A stretch of DNA of 64,000 bases from Nocardioides aromaticivorans (GCF_013408525.1 NZ_JACBZM010000001.1:4216001-4280000), one strand, 5' to 3'. Positions 1-8,956 are shown, counted from the first letter of the stretch. The notes: generated by a model not told the origin, from the sequence alone. A program made the numbers and translations.

Positions 1-83
1 CGTCGATGGACCAGTTCTCCGACTACGCCGCCCGCGGCGACGCGTTCGCCGAGGCGGTCCGGGACTACATCGGCGAGAGCTAG
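1..83 (+). CDS. murD: UDP-N-acetylmuramoylalanine--D-glutamate ligase MurD, C-terminal fragment
   Basis: This is the last 26 codons of a gene that begins before the window; the reading frame starts at base 3 and stops at a TAG at 81-83. The residues SMDQFSDYAARGDAFAEAVR resemble the C-terminal end of actinobacterial MurD, the cytoplasmic enzyme that adds D-glutamate to UDP-MurNAc-L-Ala. The position directly before ftsW-murG-murC is the standard dcw order. Too little is visible to judge the catalytic part, so the assignment rests on the short match plus synteny. Confidence 0.75.
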   Translation, partial: SMDQFSDYAARGDAFAEAVRDYIGES

Positions 84-113
84 CAGGCTCCAGGGGCAGG
101 AGGGGGACGGGCC

Positions 114-1382
114 ATCACCACGGCGAACCCGGAGAACCTCCGCTCCCAGCTCCGCCAGCGGCTCTCGCTGCGTCCCTCCCTCCGCGCGTCCGTACGACGC
201 CCCGGCTGGACGGCCGCGCTCAAGGACGCCCTCGACCGTCCGCTCACGACCTACTACCTGCTCCTGGGCGCGACCGCGCTGCTGCTCACCATCGGCCTGA
301 TCATGGTGCTGAGCGCGTCGAGCGTGTACTCCTACCGCGAGACCGGCGACTCGTACACCGTGGTGCGCCGCCAGGTGATGTGGGTGCTCATCGGCGTCCC
401 GTGCGCCTTCCTCGCCTCGCGGGTCTCGGTGCGCTGGGTGCGCGGCCTGACCTACCCCGCCTTCTCCATCTCCCTGCTGCTGCTCGCGCTCACGGCGAAG
501 GTCGGCGTCGAGGTCAACGGCAACAAGAACTGGCTCGACCTCGGCCCGGTCCAGATCCAGCCGTCCGAGATCGCCAAGCTCTCCCTCATCATCTGGGCCA
601 GCCACATCTACGCCAACAAGGAGCGCCGCCTCGGCAACCTGCACCAGATGCTGGTGCCGGTGGTGCCGGGCATGGTGCTGGCGACGTCGATGGTCGTCAT
701 CGGCCGCGACCTCGGCACGGCGCTGGTCTTCTTCGCGCTGCTGGTCGCGATGCTCTGGGTCGTCGGCGCGCCGGGCAAGCTCTTCGCCCTCGCGTTCTCG
801 GGCGTCAGCGTGCTGGCCCTCGGCCTGGCGGCGACCGACGGCGAGCGCCTCGCCCGCATCTACAACTTCGCCGACCCGTTCAAGGACTACCACGGCACCG
901 GCTGGCAGCCGGCCCACGGCCTCTACGCCATGGCGAGCGGCGGCGTGTTCGGCGAGGGCATCGGCGCCAGCCAGCAGAAGTGGGGCCAGCTGCCCGAGGC
1001 CCACACCGACTTCATCTTCGCCGTGCTCGGCGAGGAGCTGGGCCTGGTCGGCACGCTGCTCGTGATCTCGCTCTTCCTCGTCCTCGCCTACGCCGGCATC
1101 CGCGTCGCGCGCGAGACCAAGGAGCCGTTCGTCCGCTACTGCACGTTCGGCATCGTGGTCTGGCTGCTGTGCCAGATGATCATCAACGTCGGCATGGTGC
1201 TCGCCCTGCTCCCCGTGATCGGCATCCCGCTGCCCCTCGTCTCCTACGGTGGGTCCAGCCTGCTGCCGACGCTGGCCGCGCTCGGCCTCGTGATCGGCTT
1301 CGCCCGCCGCGAGCCGGCCGCCGCGCGGGCGCTGGCCCAGCGCCGGCGGGCCCGTTCGGCCGGGCTCTCCGCCCGCAGGTAG
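114..1382 (+). CDS. ftsW: Lipid II polymerase / cell division protein FtsW
   Basis: This is a SEDS-family membrane glycosyltransferase that polymerises lipid II at the septum together with a class B PBP. The frame encodes about ten hydrophobic segments. Family landmarks are YYLLLGATALLL then MVLSASSV in the first segment, GxxxWxxLGPVQIQPSEIAKL, the conserved GRDLGTALVF segment, the FIFAVLGEELGL motif and PLVSYGGSSLLPTL near the C-terminus. The only ATG (303) falls inside the first membrane segment. No ATG, GTG or TTG exists in frame between the murD stop and 303. A good Shine-Dalgarno (AGGAGG at 98-103) precedes an ATC at 114 whose product (422 aa) has the usual FtsW length. I therefore start at the ATC, with low confidence in the start and high confidence in the gene. 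Confidence 0.9.
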   Translation: MTTANPENLRSQLRQRLSLRPSLRASVRRPGWTAALKDALDRPLTTYYLLLGATALLLTIGLIMVLSASSVYSYRETGDSYTVVRRQVMWVLIGVPCAFLASRVSVRWVRGLTYPAFSISLLLLALTAKVGVEVNGNKNWLDLGPVQIQPSEIAKLSLIIWASHIYANKERRLGNLHQMLVPVVPGMVLATSMVVIGRDLGTALVFFALLVAMLWVVGAPGKLFALAFSGVSVLALGLAATDGERLARIYNFADPFKDYHGTGWQPAHGLYAMASGGVFGEGIGASQQKWGQLPEAHTDFIFAVLGEELGLVGTLLVISLFLVLAYAGIRVARETKEPFVRYCTFGIVVWLLCQMIINVGMVLALLPVIGIPLPLVSYGGSSLLPTLAALGLVIGFARREPAAARALAQRRRARSAGLSARR

Positions 1383-1392
1383 GTTCTGCCGC

Positions 1393-2478
1393 GTGAGGAT
1401 TCTTCTGGCCGGTGGGGGAACGGCGGGGCACACCTCGCCACTGCTCGCGACGGCGGACGCGCTGCGTCGCCTCGACCCGGAGGCGGAGATCACCTGTCTC
1501 GGGACCCCGCGCGGGCTGGAGAACAAGGTCGTCCCCGAGGCCGGCTACCCGCTGCGCCTCGTGCCCCCGGTGCCCTTGCCGCGCAAGCCCGGCAAGGACC
1601 TCGCCCTGGTGCCGAAGCGGCTGCGCGCCGCGGTGAAGGCCGCGCTCGACGTCATCGACGACGTCCGCCCCGACGTCGTGGTCGGCTACGGCGGCTACGT
1701 CTCCATGCCGGCGTACGTCGCCGCCCGGCGCCGCAAGCTGCCCCTGGTCGTGCACGAGCAGAACGCCCTGCCCGGCATCGCCAACAAGTTCGGCGCTCGC
1801 GTCGCCACCCGGGTCGCGGTCAGCTTCCCGGACACCCCGCTCAGGAAGGCCGAGTACGTCGGCCTGCCGATCCGGCGCATGATCGCGACCCTCGACCGGC
1901 CGGCCCTGCGGGCCGAGGCCCGCGCCTTCTTCGGCCTCGACCCCGAGCTGCCGACCCTCGTCGTCACCGGAGGCTCGCAGGGCGCGCGGCGGCTCAACCA
2001 GGCGATCAGCGGCGCCGCGGCAGCCCTCGGCTCGGGCGGGGTGCAGGTGCTGCACGTGATCGGTCCCAACGGCGCGAGCGACCCGAGCTGGTCCGAGCCC
2101 GCGCCGACCGGTGTGCCCTACGTGGTGCTGCCGTTCGTCGAGCGGATGGACCTCGCCCTCGCCGCCGCCGACCTGATGGTCTGCCGCGCCGGTGCGTCCA
2201 GCGTGGTCGAGGCCTCCGCCAGCGGCGTCCCCGCGATCTTCGTCCCGCTCCCGATCGGCAACGGCGAGCAGGCGCTCAACGCGAAGCCGGTCGTCGAGGC
2301 CGGGGGAGCCCTGCTGGTCGAGGACGCCGCGTTCAGTGCCGACTACGTCGCCGACACCGTGCCGGCGCTGGCCACCGACCGCGACCGGCTCGCCGCGATG
2401 GGTGCCGCGGCCGCGAACCTCGTGCCCCGCGACGCCGACGACAAGCTGGCCCGGATCATCCAGGACGTCGCCCGGTGA
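1393..2478 (+). CDS. murG: Lipid II synthase MurG
   Basis: This enzyme (361 aa) transfers GlcNAc from UDP-GlcNAc to lipid I, giving lipid II on the inner membrane face. It is a GT-B fold glycosyltransferase. The N-terminal glycine-rich loop GGGTAGHTSP is at residues 7-16, GGSQGARRLNQ is near 193-203, and the UDP-sugar site CRAGASSVVEASASGVPAI starts near 264. GTG is the start, ten bases after the ftsW stop. The 3' end overlaps the murC GTG by four bases (GTGA), so translation is probably coupled. Confidence 0.96.
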   Translation: MRILLAGGGTAGHTSPLLATADALRRLDPEAEITCLGTPRGLENKVVPEAGYPLRLVPPVPLPRKPGKDLALVPKRLRAAVKAALDVIDDVRPDVVVGYGGYVSMPAYVAARRRKLPLVVHEQNALPGIANKFGARVATRVAVSFPDTPLRKAEYVGLPIRRMIATLDRPALRAEARAFFGLDPELPTLVVTGGSQGARRLNQAISGAAAALGSGGVQVLHVIGPNGASDPSWSEPAPTGVPYVVLPFVERMDLALAAADLMVCRAGASSVVEASASGVPAIFVPLPIGNGEQALNAKPVVEAGGALLVEDAAFSADYVADTVPALATDRDRLAAMGAAAANLVPRDADDKLARIIQDVAR

Positions 2479-3857
2479 AGATCCCGGTCCCCGACGAGAT
2501 CCTGCCCGCCGACCGGCTCGGCCGCGTCCACCTCGTCGGCATCGGCGGCGCCGGCCTGTCCGCGATCGCCCGGCTGATGCACCAGGCGGGCGTCGTTGTC
2601 AGCGGCAGCGACGCCAACGACTCCGCCGTCGTGCAAGCCCTGCGCGCCGAGGGCATCACCGTCCACGTCGGCCACGACGCGGCCCACCTCGAGGGCGTCG
2701 ACACGGTCGTGGCCACCACCGCCGCCCGCGAGGACAACCCCGAGATCGTGGAGGCCACGGCGCGCGGCCTGCGCCTGTGGCCGCGCTCCGCGGGCCTGCA
2801 GTCGGTGCTGATCGGCAAGCGGGTTGTCGCCATCGCCGGGACCCACGGAAAGACCACCACGACCGCGATGCTCACCGTCGCGCTGCAGGAGGCGGGCCTC
2901 GACCCGACCTTCGCGATCGGCGCCGAGGTCGAGAGCCTCGGCACCAACGCCCGGCTGGGCGGGGGCGAGGTCGCGGTCGTCGAGGCCGACGAGTCCGACG
3001 GCGCCTTCCTCGTCTACACCCCCGAGGTCGCCGCGATCACCAACGTCGACGCCGACCACCTCGACCACTGGGGCACCGAGGAGGCCTACGAGGCTGCCTT
3101 CGCCGAGTTCGCCCGCCGTGCGCGGGTCACCGTGGCCGAGCGGGCCGACCTGGCCGACGTCACGGCGTCCTTCGCCGAGGGCGCCCAGGTCCGCGGCCAC
3201 GACCTCGTCGTCGAGGGCGGGCGCACGCGCTTCCGCGTCGAGGCGCGCGGCGAGGACCTCGGCGAGGTCGAGCTCGCCGTCCCCGGCCGCCACTACGCCG
3301 TCGACGCCCTGCTCGCCCTCGCGGTCGGCCTCGAGCTCGGCGCCGAGCCCGCCGCGCTGATCCGCGGGCTCGCCCGCCACCGTGGCGCCAAGCGCCGGAT
3401 GGAGCTGGTCGGATCGGCCGGCGAGGCCGACCGTGCCATCCGCGTCTACGACTCCTACGCCCACCACCCCAGCGAGATCCGCGGCGACCTCGAGGCGGCC
3501 CGCTCGATGGTCACCGGCGACCAGCGCCTCCTCGTCTGCTTCCAGCCGCACCTCGTCTCGCGCACCAGGATCTTCGGGGCCGCGATGGGCCGCGAGCTCG
3601 CCGCCGCCGACGAGGTCGTCGTGATGGACGTGTACGTCGCCCGCGAGGACCCCGACCCGGAGGTCACCGGAGCGCTGGTGGCCGCCGCCGTGCCGCTGCC
3701 CGCGGAGCGGGTCCGCTTCGTGGCGGACCGTGCCGACGTCGTACCCACGCTGGTGGGGCTGGCCCGGCCCGGCGACCTCGTGCTGACCCTCGGGGCGGGC
3801 GATGTCACGACGATCGCGCCCCAGGTCCTGGCAGCCCTCGGAGCGGCGGGTGGCTAG
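2475..3857 (+). CDS. murC: UDP-N-acetylmuramate--L-alanine ligase MurC
   Basis: This 460-residue cytoplasmic ATP-dependent ligase adds L-alanine to UDP-MurNAc, the first peptide step of peptidoglycan synthesis. The N-terminal Rossmann domain begins with HLVGIGGAGLSAIARL. The Mur-ligase ATP loop GTHGKTTTTAML is near residues 122-133. EADESDGAFL and TNVDADHLDHWG are typical central-domain motifs, and YAHHPSEI marks the C-terminal domain. It begins with GTG overlapping murG and ends overlapping the start of ftsQ, which continues the dcw operon. Confidence 0.97.
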   Translation: MKIPVPDEILPADRLGRVHLVGIGGAGLSAIARLMHQAGVVVSGSDANDSAVVQALRAEGITVHVGHDAAHLEGVDTVVATTAAREDNPEIVEATARGLRLWPRSAGLQSVLIGKRVVAIAGTHGKTTTTAMLTVALQEAGLDPTFAIGAEVESLGTNARLGGGEVAVVEADESDGAFLVYTPEVAAITNVDADHLDHWGTEEAYEAAFAEFARRARVTVAERADLADVTASFAEGAQVRGHDLVVEGGRTRFRVEARGEDLGEVELAVPGRHYAVDALLALAVGLELGAEPAALIRGLARHRGAKRRMELVGSAGEADRAIRVYDSYAHHPSEIRGDLEAARSMVTGDQRLLVCFQPHLVSRTRIFGAAMGRELAAADEVVVMDVYVAREDPDPEVTGALVAAAVPLPAERVRFVADRADVVPTLVGLARPGDLVLTLGAGDVTTIAPQVLAALGAAGG

Positions 3858-4608
3858 CCTCCGGCGCCGTCCCGCTCCGACCGGCCACGAGAAGGCCCAG
3901 GACCGGGCGCGCAAGGCGTTCGCGCGCCGGCAGCGGGCGCGGCGCTGGCTCACGCTGCGCAAGGTGCTCGCCGGTGCCCTGGCCGTGCTGCTGGTCGGGC
4001 TCGGCGTCTACGCCCTCTGGTTCTCCTCCTGGCTGCGCACCGAGGGTGTCGACCTGGTGGGCAACGACCTGCTGACCGACAAGCAGGTGCTGGCCGCGGC
4101 CGAGGTCCCGACCGGCGGGCCGCTCGTCAACGTCGACCTCGAGGCGATCGAGAAGCGCGTGAAGTCGCTCGCGGCCGTGAAGAAGGTCGACGTGTCACGC
4201 AAGTGGCCGCACGACATCCGCATCGAGATCACCGAGCGCTCGCCGATCGCGGTCCTCGACCTCGGCGACCGGGTCGTCGCGATCGACGCTGACGGCACCT
4301 CCTTCCCCACGCCCGCACGGGCGCGCGAGGGCCTGCCCCGCATCCGGGTCGGCAGCGGCGCGGACAGGAACGCCCTGCGCGAGGGCGCCGCCGTCGTCTC
4401 CTCCCTCGACGGCGACGTCGCCTCGATGGTGAGCTATGTCGAGGTCCGCACGGTCGACGAGATCCTCCTGCACCTGCGCGACGACCGGCTCGTGAAGTGG
4501 GGGAGCGCGGACCAGTCCGACGACAAGGCCGCCGTGCTGCTGCAGCTGCTCAAGCGCAAGGCGGGCACGTACGACGTCTCGGTGCCTGGGGCGCCGACGA
4601 CGAAGTGA
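3850..4608 (+). CDS. ftsQ: Cell division protein FtsQ
   Basis: This is a bitopic divisome protein of 252 aa. It has a basic cytoplasmic tail (residues 1-37), one membrane helix (about 38-60), then a POTRA domain (about 64-132: GVDLVGNDLLTDKQVL, KSLAAVKKVDVSRKWPHDI) and an FtsQ-type beta domain. An ATG in frame lies upstream at 3802, but that would place 48 bases inside murC. GTG at 3850 overlaps the murC stop by eight bases and gives a normal N-terminus, so it is preferred. FtsQ recruits FtsL/FtsB to the septum. It is the last gene before a structured gap and ftsZ. Confidence 0.92.
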   Translation: MASLRRRPAPTGHEKAQDRARKAFARRQRARRWLTLRKVLAGALAVLLVGLGVYALWFSSWLRTEGVDLVGNDLLTDKQVLAAAEVPTGGPLVNVDLEAIEKRVKSLAAVKKVDVSRKWPHDIRIEITERSPIAVLDLGDRVVAIDADGTSFPTPARAREGLPRIRVGSGADRNALREGAAVVSSLDGDVASMVSYVEVRTVDEILLHLRDDRLVKWGSADQSDDKAAVLLQLLKRKAGTYDVSVPGAPTTK

Positions 4609-4913
4609 GGTCCGGCGCTGCATGAATCCCCGGTCGACCGGGGATTCCTGCACTTGTCGGGGGTTGCAACGGCCGACAAGCGCATGAACCGGCCGACAAG
4701 TCCGGCCGTTGGCTGCATCTGCGGCGTGTCTCCGCGATGGCGGAGCCCGGCGTCCCTACTGTCTTCATCACGACGAGGTTGACATAACTATAACCCTCAG
4801 GCTGAGGGTAAGGGTTGTCGACACGCCGGCTGGCCACGGGGAAGCGGTCCGGCCGCCGACGTCGGTGAACGGACACACATTCATTTCGGACACACCTGAG
4901 AGGTGGAGCCGCC
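4609..4913 (+). promoter_or_regulatory. ftsQ-ftsZ intergenic region with nested symmetric elements
   Basis: This 305-base gap has no gene. A perfect 24-base palindrome (4624-4647) follows ftsQ. Then come two direct copies of GGCCGACAAG (4671-4680, 4691-4700) lying between inverted arms CAACGGCCG (4667-4675) and CGGCCGTTG (4703-4711). A short AT-rich stretch with TTGACA (4779-4784) and TATAAC follows, and then an inverted repeat ACCCTCAG-G-CTGAGGGT (4793-4809). ftsZ in actinobacteria normally has its own promoters. The AT-rich part is the likely place, but I could not pair a -35 and -10 convincingly. Confidence 0.5.
4624..4647. repeat. 24-base perfect palindrome after ftsQ
   Basis: Each half is GAATCCCCGGTC or its complement, with no spacer. 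Flanking TGCA on both sides nearly extends the symmetry. It starts 16 bases after the ftsQ stop and could fold as a transcript end or bind a dimeric protein. There is no T-run. It may also be a copy of a dispersed intergenic element. Confidence 0.55.
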
Positions 4914-6101
4914 GTGGCAGCTGCACAGAACTACCTGGCCATCATCAAGGTCGTCGGCATCGGTGGTGGCGGCGTCAACGCCGTCAACCGCATGATCGAG
5001 GTCGGCCTCAAGGGCGTCGAGTTCATCGCGATCAACACCGACGCCCAGGCGCTGCTGATGAGCGACGCCGACGTCAAGCTCGACATCGGCCGCGAGCTCA
5101 CCCGCGGCCTCGGCGCGGGCGCCAACCCCGACGTGGGCGGCAAGGCCGCGGAGGACCACGCGGAGGAGATCGAGGAGGTGCTCAAGGGCGCCGACATGGT
5201 CTTCGTGACCGCGGGCGAGGGTGGCGGCACCGGAACGGGCGGCGCCCCCGTCGTCGCCCGGATCGCCCGTTCGCTCGGCGCGCTGACCATCGGTGTGGTG
5301 ACCCGTCCGTTCACCTTCGAGGGCGCCCGCCGCAAGAAGTCCGCCGACGAGGGCATCGAGCGTCTCCGCGAGGAGGTCGACACCCTCATCGTCATCCCGA
5401 ACGACCGGCTGCTGCAGATCTCCGACCGCAACGTGTCGATGCTCGACGCGTTCAAGCAGGCCGACCAGGTGCTGCTCCAGGGTGTCTCCGGCATCACCGA
5501 CCTGATCACCACCCCCGGCCTCATCAACGTCGACTTCGCCGACGTCAAGGCCGTCATGAGCAACGCGGGCTCCGCGCTCATGGGCATCGGCTCGGCGCGC
5601 GGTGAGGACCGTGCCCTCCAGGCCGCCGAGATGGCGATCAGCAGCCCACTGCTCGAGGCCTCGATCGACGGCGCCCACGGCGTCCTGCTCTCGATCGCCG
5701 GCGGCTCGGACCTCGGCATCTTCGAGATCAACGAGGCCGCCGCGATGGTCGCCGACGCGGTCCACGCCGACGCCAACATCATCTTCGGCACGATCATCGA
5801 CGACGCGCTCGGCGACGAGGTCCGGGTGACCGTCATCGCCGCCGGCTTCGACGGTGGCCTGCCGAAGCGTCGCGAGGAGACGGCCATCCGTCGTCCGCAG
5901 CAGTCCGCGACGCCGGCCGCCCGCCCCGCGTCCCCGTCCACGCCGTCCGGTCAGTCGGCTCCGGCGACGCCGGCGCGTCAGGCACCGGCCGAGCCCACGC
6001 CGGCCCCGGCCGAGCCGCAGCCGGTCGGCGCGCGCACCAACCCGGCGCCGATCCAGTTCGACGACGGCGACGACCTGGACGTGCCCGACTTCCTGAAGTG
6101 A
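4914..6101 (+). CDS. ftsZ: Cell division GTPase FtsZ
   Basis: This is the tubulin homologue that forms the cytokinetic Z-ring (395 aa). It starts [19 protein letters not shown], has the GTP-binding signature [15 protein letters not shown] near residues 100-114, and has [11 protein letters not shown] with the T7-loop region. A proline- and alanine-rich linker (about 325-380) leads to the conserved C-terminal peptide [10 protein letters not shown], the docking site for SepF and other partners. Start GTG at 4914 is preceded by GAGAGGTGG. sepF lies 1.5 kb downstream, which fits SepF as its membrane tether. Confidence 0.98.
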   Translation: MAAAQNYLAIIKVVGIGGGGVNAVNRMIEVGLKGVEFIAINTDAQALLMSDADVKLDIGRELTRGLGAGANPDVGGKAAEDHAEEIEEVLKGADMVFVTAGEGGGTGTGGAPVVARIARSLGALTIGVVTRPFTFEGARRKKSADEGIERLREEVDTLIVIPNDRLLQISDRNVSMLDAFKQADQVLLQGVSGITDLITTPGLINVDFADVKAVMSNAGSALMGIGSARGEDRALQAAEMAISSPLLEASIDGAHGVLLSIAGGSDLGIFEINEAAAMVADAVHADANIIFGTIIDDALGDEVRVTVIAAGFDGGLPKRREETAIRRPQQSATPAARPASPSTPSGQSAPATPARQAPAEPTPAPAEPQPVGARTNPAPIQFDDGDDLDVPDFLK

Positions 6102-6116
6102 GAGCCGAAGGGCACC

Positions 6117-6812
6117 GTGTTCGCCTTCCGTGAGAGCCACGACCTCGACCCGGATCCCGCCGACGGCGGGGCCCGGGTCGAGGTCGCGTTCACGGACGCC
6201 AGCCTCGACCTGCAGGAGGGCGACCGGATCGAGGACGTCCTCGACGAGCTCGGCGGCCTGCTCGACGTGGCGGTCGCCCGGGCCAGCCAGGTCCACGGCG
6301 ACGACGTCGTGACCGTCGACGCGGACGACCACGGCCGGGTCCCGGTCGCCGACGGGCTCGTGACCGCCCGGCGTCGTACCGCTCTGATGGTGCGGGTCGC
6401 CGACTGCGTCCCGGTCCTCCTGGCCGATGCCGCGGCGGGCGTCGTCGGCGCCGCCCACGCCGGCCGGCGCGGGGTGGAGCTCGACGTGGTCACCCGCACC
6501 GTCGAGCGGATGCGGGCGCTCGGCGCCGCCGACATCCAGGCCTGGATCGGTCCGCACATCTGCGGTGGCTGCTACGAGGTGCCCGAGGAGATGCGTACCG
6601 AGGTCGCGGCCCTCGTGCCCGAGACGTACGCCGAGACCACGTGGGGCACCCCGTCGCTCGACCTCGGCGCCGGCGTCGCCGCCCAGCTCGCGGCCGCCGA
6701 CGTGGCCGTCACCGTCGTCGGGGGCTGCACGCTCGAGGACGACCGCTTCCACTCCTACCGCCGCGACGGCCAGGAGTCCGGCCGGCTCGCGGGACTGGTG
6801 TGGCTGTCATGA
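6117..6812 (+). CDS. pgeF: Multicopper-oxidase-fold purine nucleoside phosphorylase family protein (PgeF/YfiH)
   Basis: This is a 231-residue DUF152 protein. The family has been described as a purine nucleoside phosphorylase/adenosine deaminase and, as PgeF, as a peptidoglycan editing factor. Metal-site landmarks are ASQVHGDDV, VADCVPVLLAD, AAHAGRRG and IGPHICGGCYEVPEE. It starts with GTG 15 bases after ftsZ and overlaps the next gene by four bases (ATGA). Its place between ftsZ and sepF is the common actinobacterial arrangement. Which activity matters here cannot be read from sequence. Confidence 0.88.
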   Translation: MFAFRESHDLDPDPADGGARVEVAFTDASLDLQEGDRIEDVLDELGGLLDVAVARASQVHGDDVVTVDADDHGRVPVADGLVTARRRTALMVRVADCVPVLLADAAAGVVGAAHAGRRGVELDVVTRTVERMRALGAADIQAWIGPHICGGCYEVPEEMRTEVAALVPETYAETTWGTPSLDLGAGVAAQLAAADVAVTVVGGCTLEDDRFHSYRRDGQESGRLAGLVWLS

Positions 6813-7510
6813 GCGCACGCCTCGAGGAGCTCCGCACCAACCTCGCCGCCGTCCACGACCGGATCGCCCGGGCCGCCGAGTCCGCCGGGCGCGACCCGGC
6901 CGACGTGGACCTCGTCGTGGTCACCAAGTTCTTCCCGGCCTCCGACGTGCGGCTGCTCGCCGACCTCGGTGTCTCCGACGTCGGCGAGAACCGCCACCAG
7001 GAGGCCGAGGCCAAGGCCGCCGAGTGCGCCGACCTGCCCCTGCGGTGGCACTTCATCGGCGGCCTGCAGTCCAACAAGGCCGCCGCCGTCGCCCGGTACG
7101 CCGACGTCGTCGAGTCCGTCGACCGCGCGAGCCTGGTCGGCCGGCTCGACCGCGGTGCGGCCGAGACCGCGCGCGAGGTCGAGGTGCTGGTCCAGGTCAG
7201 CCTCGACCCGCCCGGGCGCGACAACCGCGCGGGCGTCGTACCGGAGGGCCTGGCGGCGCTCGCCGCCCAGGTCGACGCGTCCCCGCACCTCGCCCTGCGC
7301 GGCCTGATGGCCGTGGCACCGCTCGGGGACGACCCCGTCGAGGCCTTCGGCCGGCTCGCCGCGATCAGGGCCGAATTCCTCGAGCAGCACCCCTCGGCGA
7401 CCCGCCTCTCGGCCGGCATGAGCGGCGATCTCGAGGCGGCCGTCTCGGCAGGCGCGACACACGTTCGCATTGGCTCCGCGGTCCTCGGTTCGAGGCCTGG
7501 AGTCCAGTAA
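6809..7510 (+). CDS. Pyridoxal phosphate homeostasis protein (YggS/PLPBP family)
   Basis: This is a 233-residue TIM-barrel protein of the alanine-racemase N-terminal fold. The family binds PLP but has no known catalysis, and affects vitamin B6 and amino-acid balance. The PLP lysine is K40 in [34 protein letters not shown] and [20 protein letters not shown] are further family motifs. An upstream in-frame ATG at 6641 would sit inside pgeF. The ATG at 6809 overlaps the pgeF stop and gives the family N-terminus. Confidence 0.93.
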   Translation: MSARLEELRTNLAAVHDRIARAAESAGRDPADVDLVVVTKFFPASDVRLLADLGVSDVGENRHQEAEAKAAECADLPLRWHFIGGLQSNKAAAVARYADVVESVDRASLVGRLDRGAAETAREVEVLVQVSLDPPGRDNRAGVVPEGLAALAAQVDASPHLALRGLMAVAPLGDDPVEAFGRLAAIRAEFLEQHPSATRLSAGMSGDLEAAVSAGATHVRIGSAVLGSRPGVQ

Positions 7511-7571
7511 TGTCCACAACACCACCACAGGCTCCCGAGACCCGGGGCCAGGGAACACGGAGGCAACAGTC

Positions 7572-8069
7572 ATGAGCGGTGCGATGCGCAGGATCGGTGA
7601 GTACCTCGGCCTGCTGGAGGACACCGGCTATGACGAGTACGACGACGAGGTCGCCGAGCGCGCCCCTGCCCGGGAGGCCCGCGAGCCTCGCCAGGCCCGT
7701 CCCGTGCGCGCCGTGCCGTCCAGCCCCGTCGCCGACCTCGACGAGCGTCGCCGCCCGGTCGCGGTCGCCCCGCAGCCCGAGGTGGCCGAGCTGTCCCGGA
7801 TCACCACGCTGCACCCGACGACCTACAACGACGCGCGCGCCGTGGGGGAGCAGTACCGCGACGGCATCCCGGTGATCATGAACCTCACCGAGATGGACGA
7901 CACCGACGCCAAGCGTCTCGTCGACTTCGCCGCCGGCCTGATCTTCGCCACCCGCGGCAGCATCGAGCGGGTCACCAACAAGGTGTTCCTGCTGTCCCCG
8001 CCCAATGTCACCGTGGCGGCCGAGGACAAGCAGCGCATCGCCGACCGCGACTTCTTCAACCAGAGCTGA
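7572..8069 (+). CDS. sepF: Cell division protein SepF
   Basis: This 165-residue protein tethers FtsZ to the membrane in Gram-positive bacteria. The N-terminal amphipathic helix [17 protein letters not shown] is followed by an acidic and basic linker. The conserved beta domain (about residues 75-160) includes [40 protein letters not shown] and [14 protein letters not shown] at 7572 has GGAGGCAAC upstream; the ATG at 7584 is less likely because it would remove the start of the membrane helix. Confidence 0.95.
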   Translation: MSGAMRRIGEYLGLLEDTGYDEYDDEVAERAPAREAREPRQARPVRAVPSSPVADLDERRRPVAVAPQPEVAELSRITTLHPTTYNDARAVGEQYRDGIPVIMNLTEMDDTDAKRLVDFAAGLIFATRGSIERVTNKVFLLSPPNVTVAAEDKQRIADRDFFNQS

Positions 8070-8521
8070 TTGGTCTGGCCGAGCGTGTCGCCGGTCGTGC
8101 TCGCCGCACGGTCCTCGCTCCGCTCGGACCGCGGGCTTCGCACGACGCGCCTTCGGCGCGGGGCGCCACGCTGCCGGCCGCGCAGTTGACCTGCGTAGCT
8201 GGCCGCGTCCGCCTGGCGGCAAGCCGACACGCGCCTGTTGGGCCGAGCGTGTCGCCGACGCTGGCGCACCGCACGGTTTTCGCTCCGCTCGGACCGCGGG
8301 CTTCGCACGACGCGCCTTCGGCGCGGGGCGCCACGCTGCCGGCCGCGCAGTTGACCTGCGTAGCTGGCCGCGTCCGTCTGGCGGCAAGCCGACACGCACC
8401 TGGGCTGGGTCCGCCTGGCGGCAAGCCGACACTGCAGGGTCGAGCAGGAGCTCCAGCGTGGCTGGGGCCGGAGCCGGGCTCCGCTCTCGCTCGATAGAAC
8501 CCACCCGATAGATTTGAGGTC
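8070..8521. repeat. 165-base tandem repeat between sepF and yggT
   Basis: Two copies (about 8077-8238 and 8241-8402) begin with GGCCGAGCGTGTCGCCG and match closely with a 165-base offset from about base 8106 onward. A third partial copy (about 8405-8432) repeats only the final GTCCGCCTGGCGGCAAGCC part. Each full copy has the hairpin CGCGCC-TTC-GGCGCG. Open frames run through it in several frames but none looks like a protein. It is probably an amplified noncoding intergenic element. The last 50 bases are the yggT promoter region. Confidence 0.7.
8509..8521 (+). promoter_or_regulatory. Putative leaderless promoter (-10) of yggT
   Basis: TAGATT at 8509-8514 fits the actinobacterial TANNNT -10 consensus. 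Seven bases separate it from the GTG at 8522, so transcription would begin on or next to the start codon. No usable Shine-Dalgarno spacing is present. Confidence 0.5.
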
Positions 8522-8815
8522 GTGAGCATCGCCGGCTGGATCATCGAGGGCATCCTCTTCGCCTTCATCGCGTTCCTGTGGGTGCGCTTCATCACCGACT
8601 GGGTGCAGGTCTTCGCCCGCGCCTGGGAGCCGCGGGGCGTGATCCTGGTGTTCCTGGAGCTCTGCTACTCCGCGACGGACCCGCCGATCATGGCGCTGCG
8701 CAAGGTCATCAAGCCGATCCGGATCGGCAACTTCGCGCTGGACCTCAGCTTCTTGCTGGTGCTGATCCTCGCGTACGTGCTGCTGACCGTGAACCGCAAC
8801 ACACTGCTTGCCTGA
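8522..8815 (+). CDS. YggT family membrane protein
   Basis: This is a 97-residue protein with hydrophobic segments at about residues 5-25 and 70-92. Between them lies the family segment ATDPPIMALRKVIKPIRIGNFALDLS. YggT genes sit in dcw-linked clusters next to sepF and divIVA throughout Gram-positive bacteria; the precise function is unsettled, with osmotic and division-related roles proposed. The GTG start lacks a clear ribosome binding site and appears leaderless. Confidence 0.88.
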   Translation: MSIAGWIIEGILFAFIAFLWVRFITDWVQVFARAWEPRGVILVFLELCYSATDPPIMALRKVIKPIRIGNFALDLSFLLVLILAYVLLTVNRNTLLA

Positions 8816-8956
8816 GCGCCCTGTTCGACGGCATTTTGCACCGGTGACACGCACTGTCCGCGTGTCGTGCAACGGCGGGTGATGCGGCCTTCTCGGCAGC
8901 AGGCGCTAAGGTTCGTTGAGACAGTTTGTCCTTGTACTTCGAAGATAGGTGAGGTC

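Noticed and set aside
4779..4808. A complete -35/-10 promoter for ftsZ starting from TTGACA
   Set aside because: No TANNNT lies at the expected 16-19 base distance; only the general region can be supported.
4881..6752. Antisense open frame across ftsZ and pgeF
   Set aside because: It spans two well-supported genes and their junction with repetitive Arg/Gly/Asp composition, typical of a shadow frame.
8077..8432. CRISPR array
   Set aside because: The repeats are about 165 bases long with no short repeat/spacer alternation, and no cas genes are in the window.
8056..8595. Possible proteins in the sepF-yggT repeat
   Set aside because: Several frames are open on both strands because the repeat is GC-rich. 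They repeat with the DNA unit, lack ribosome binding sites and show no domain.
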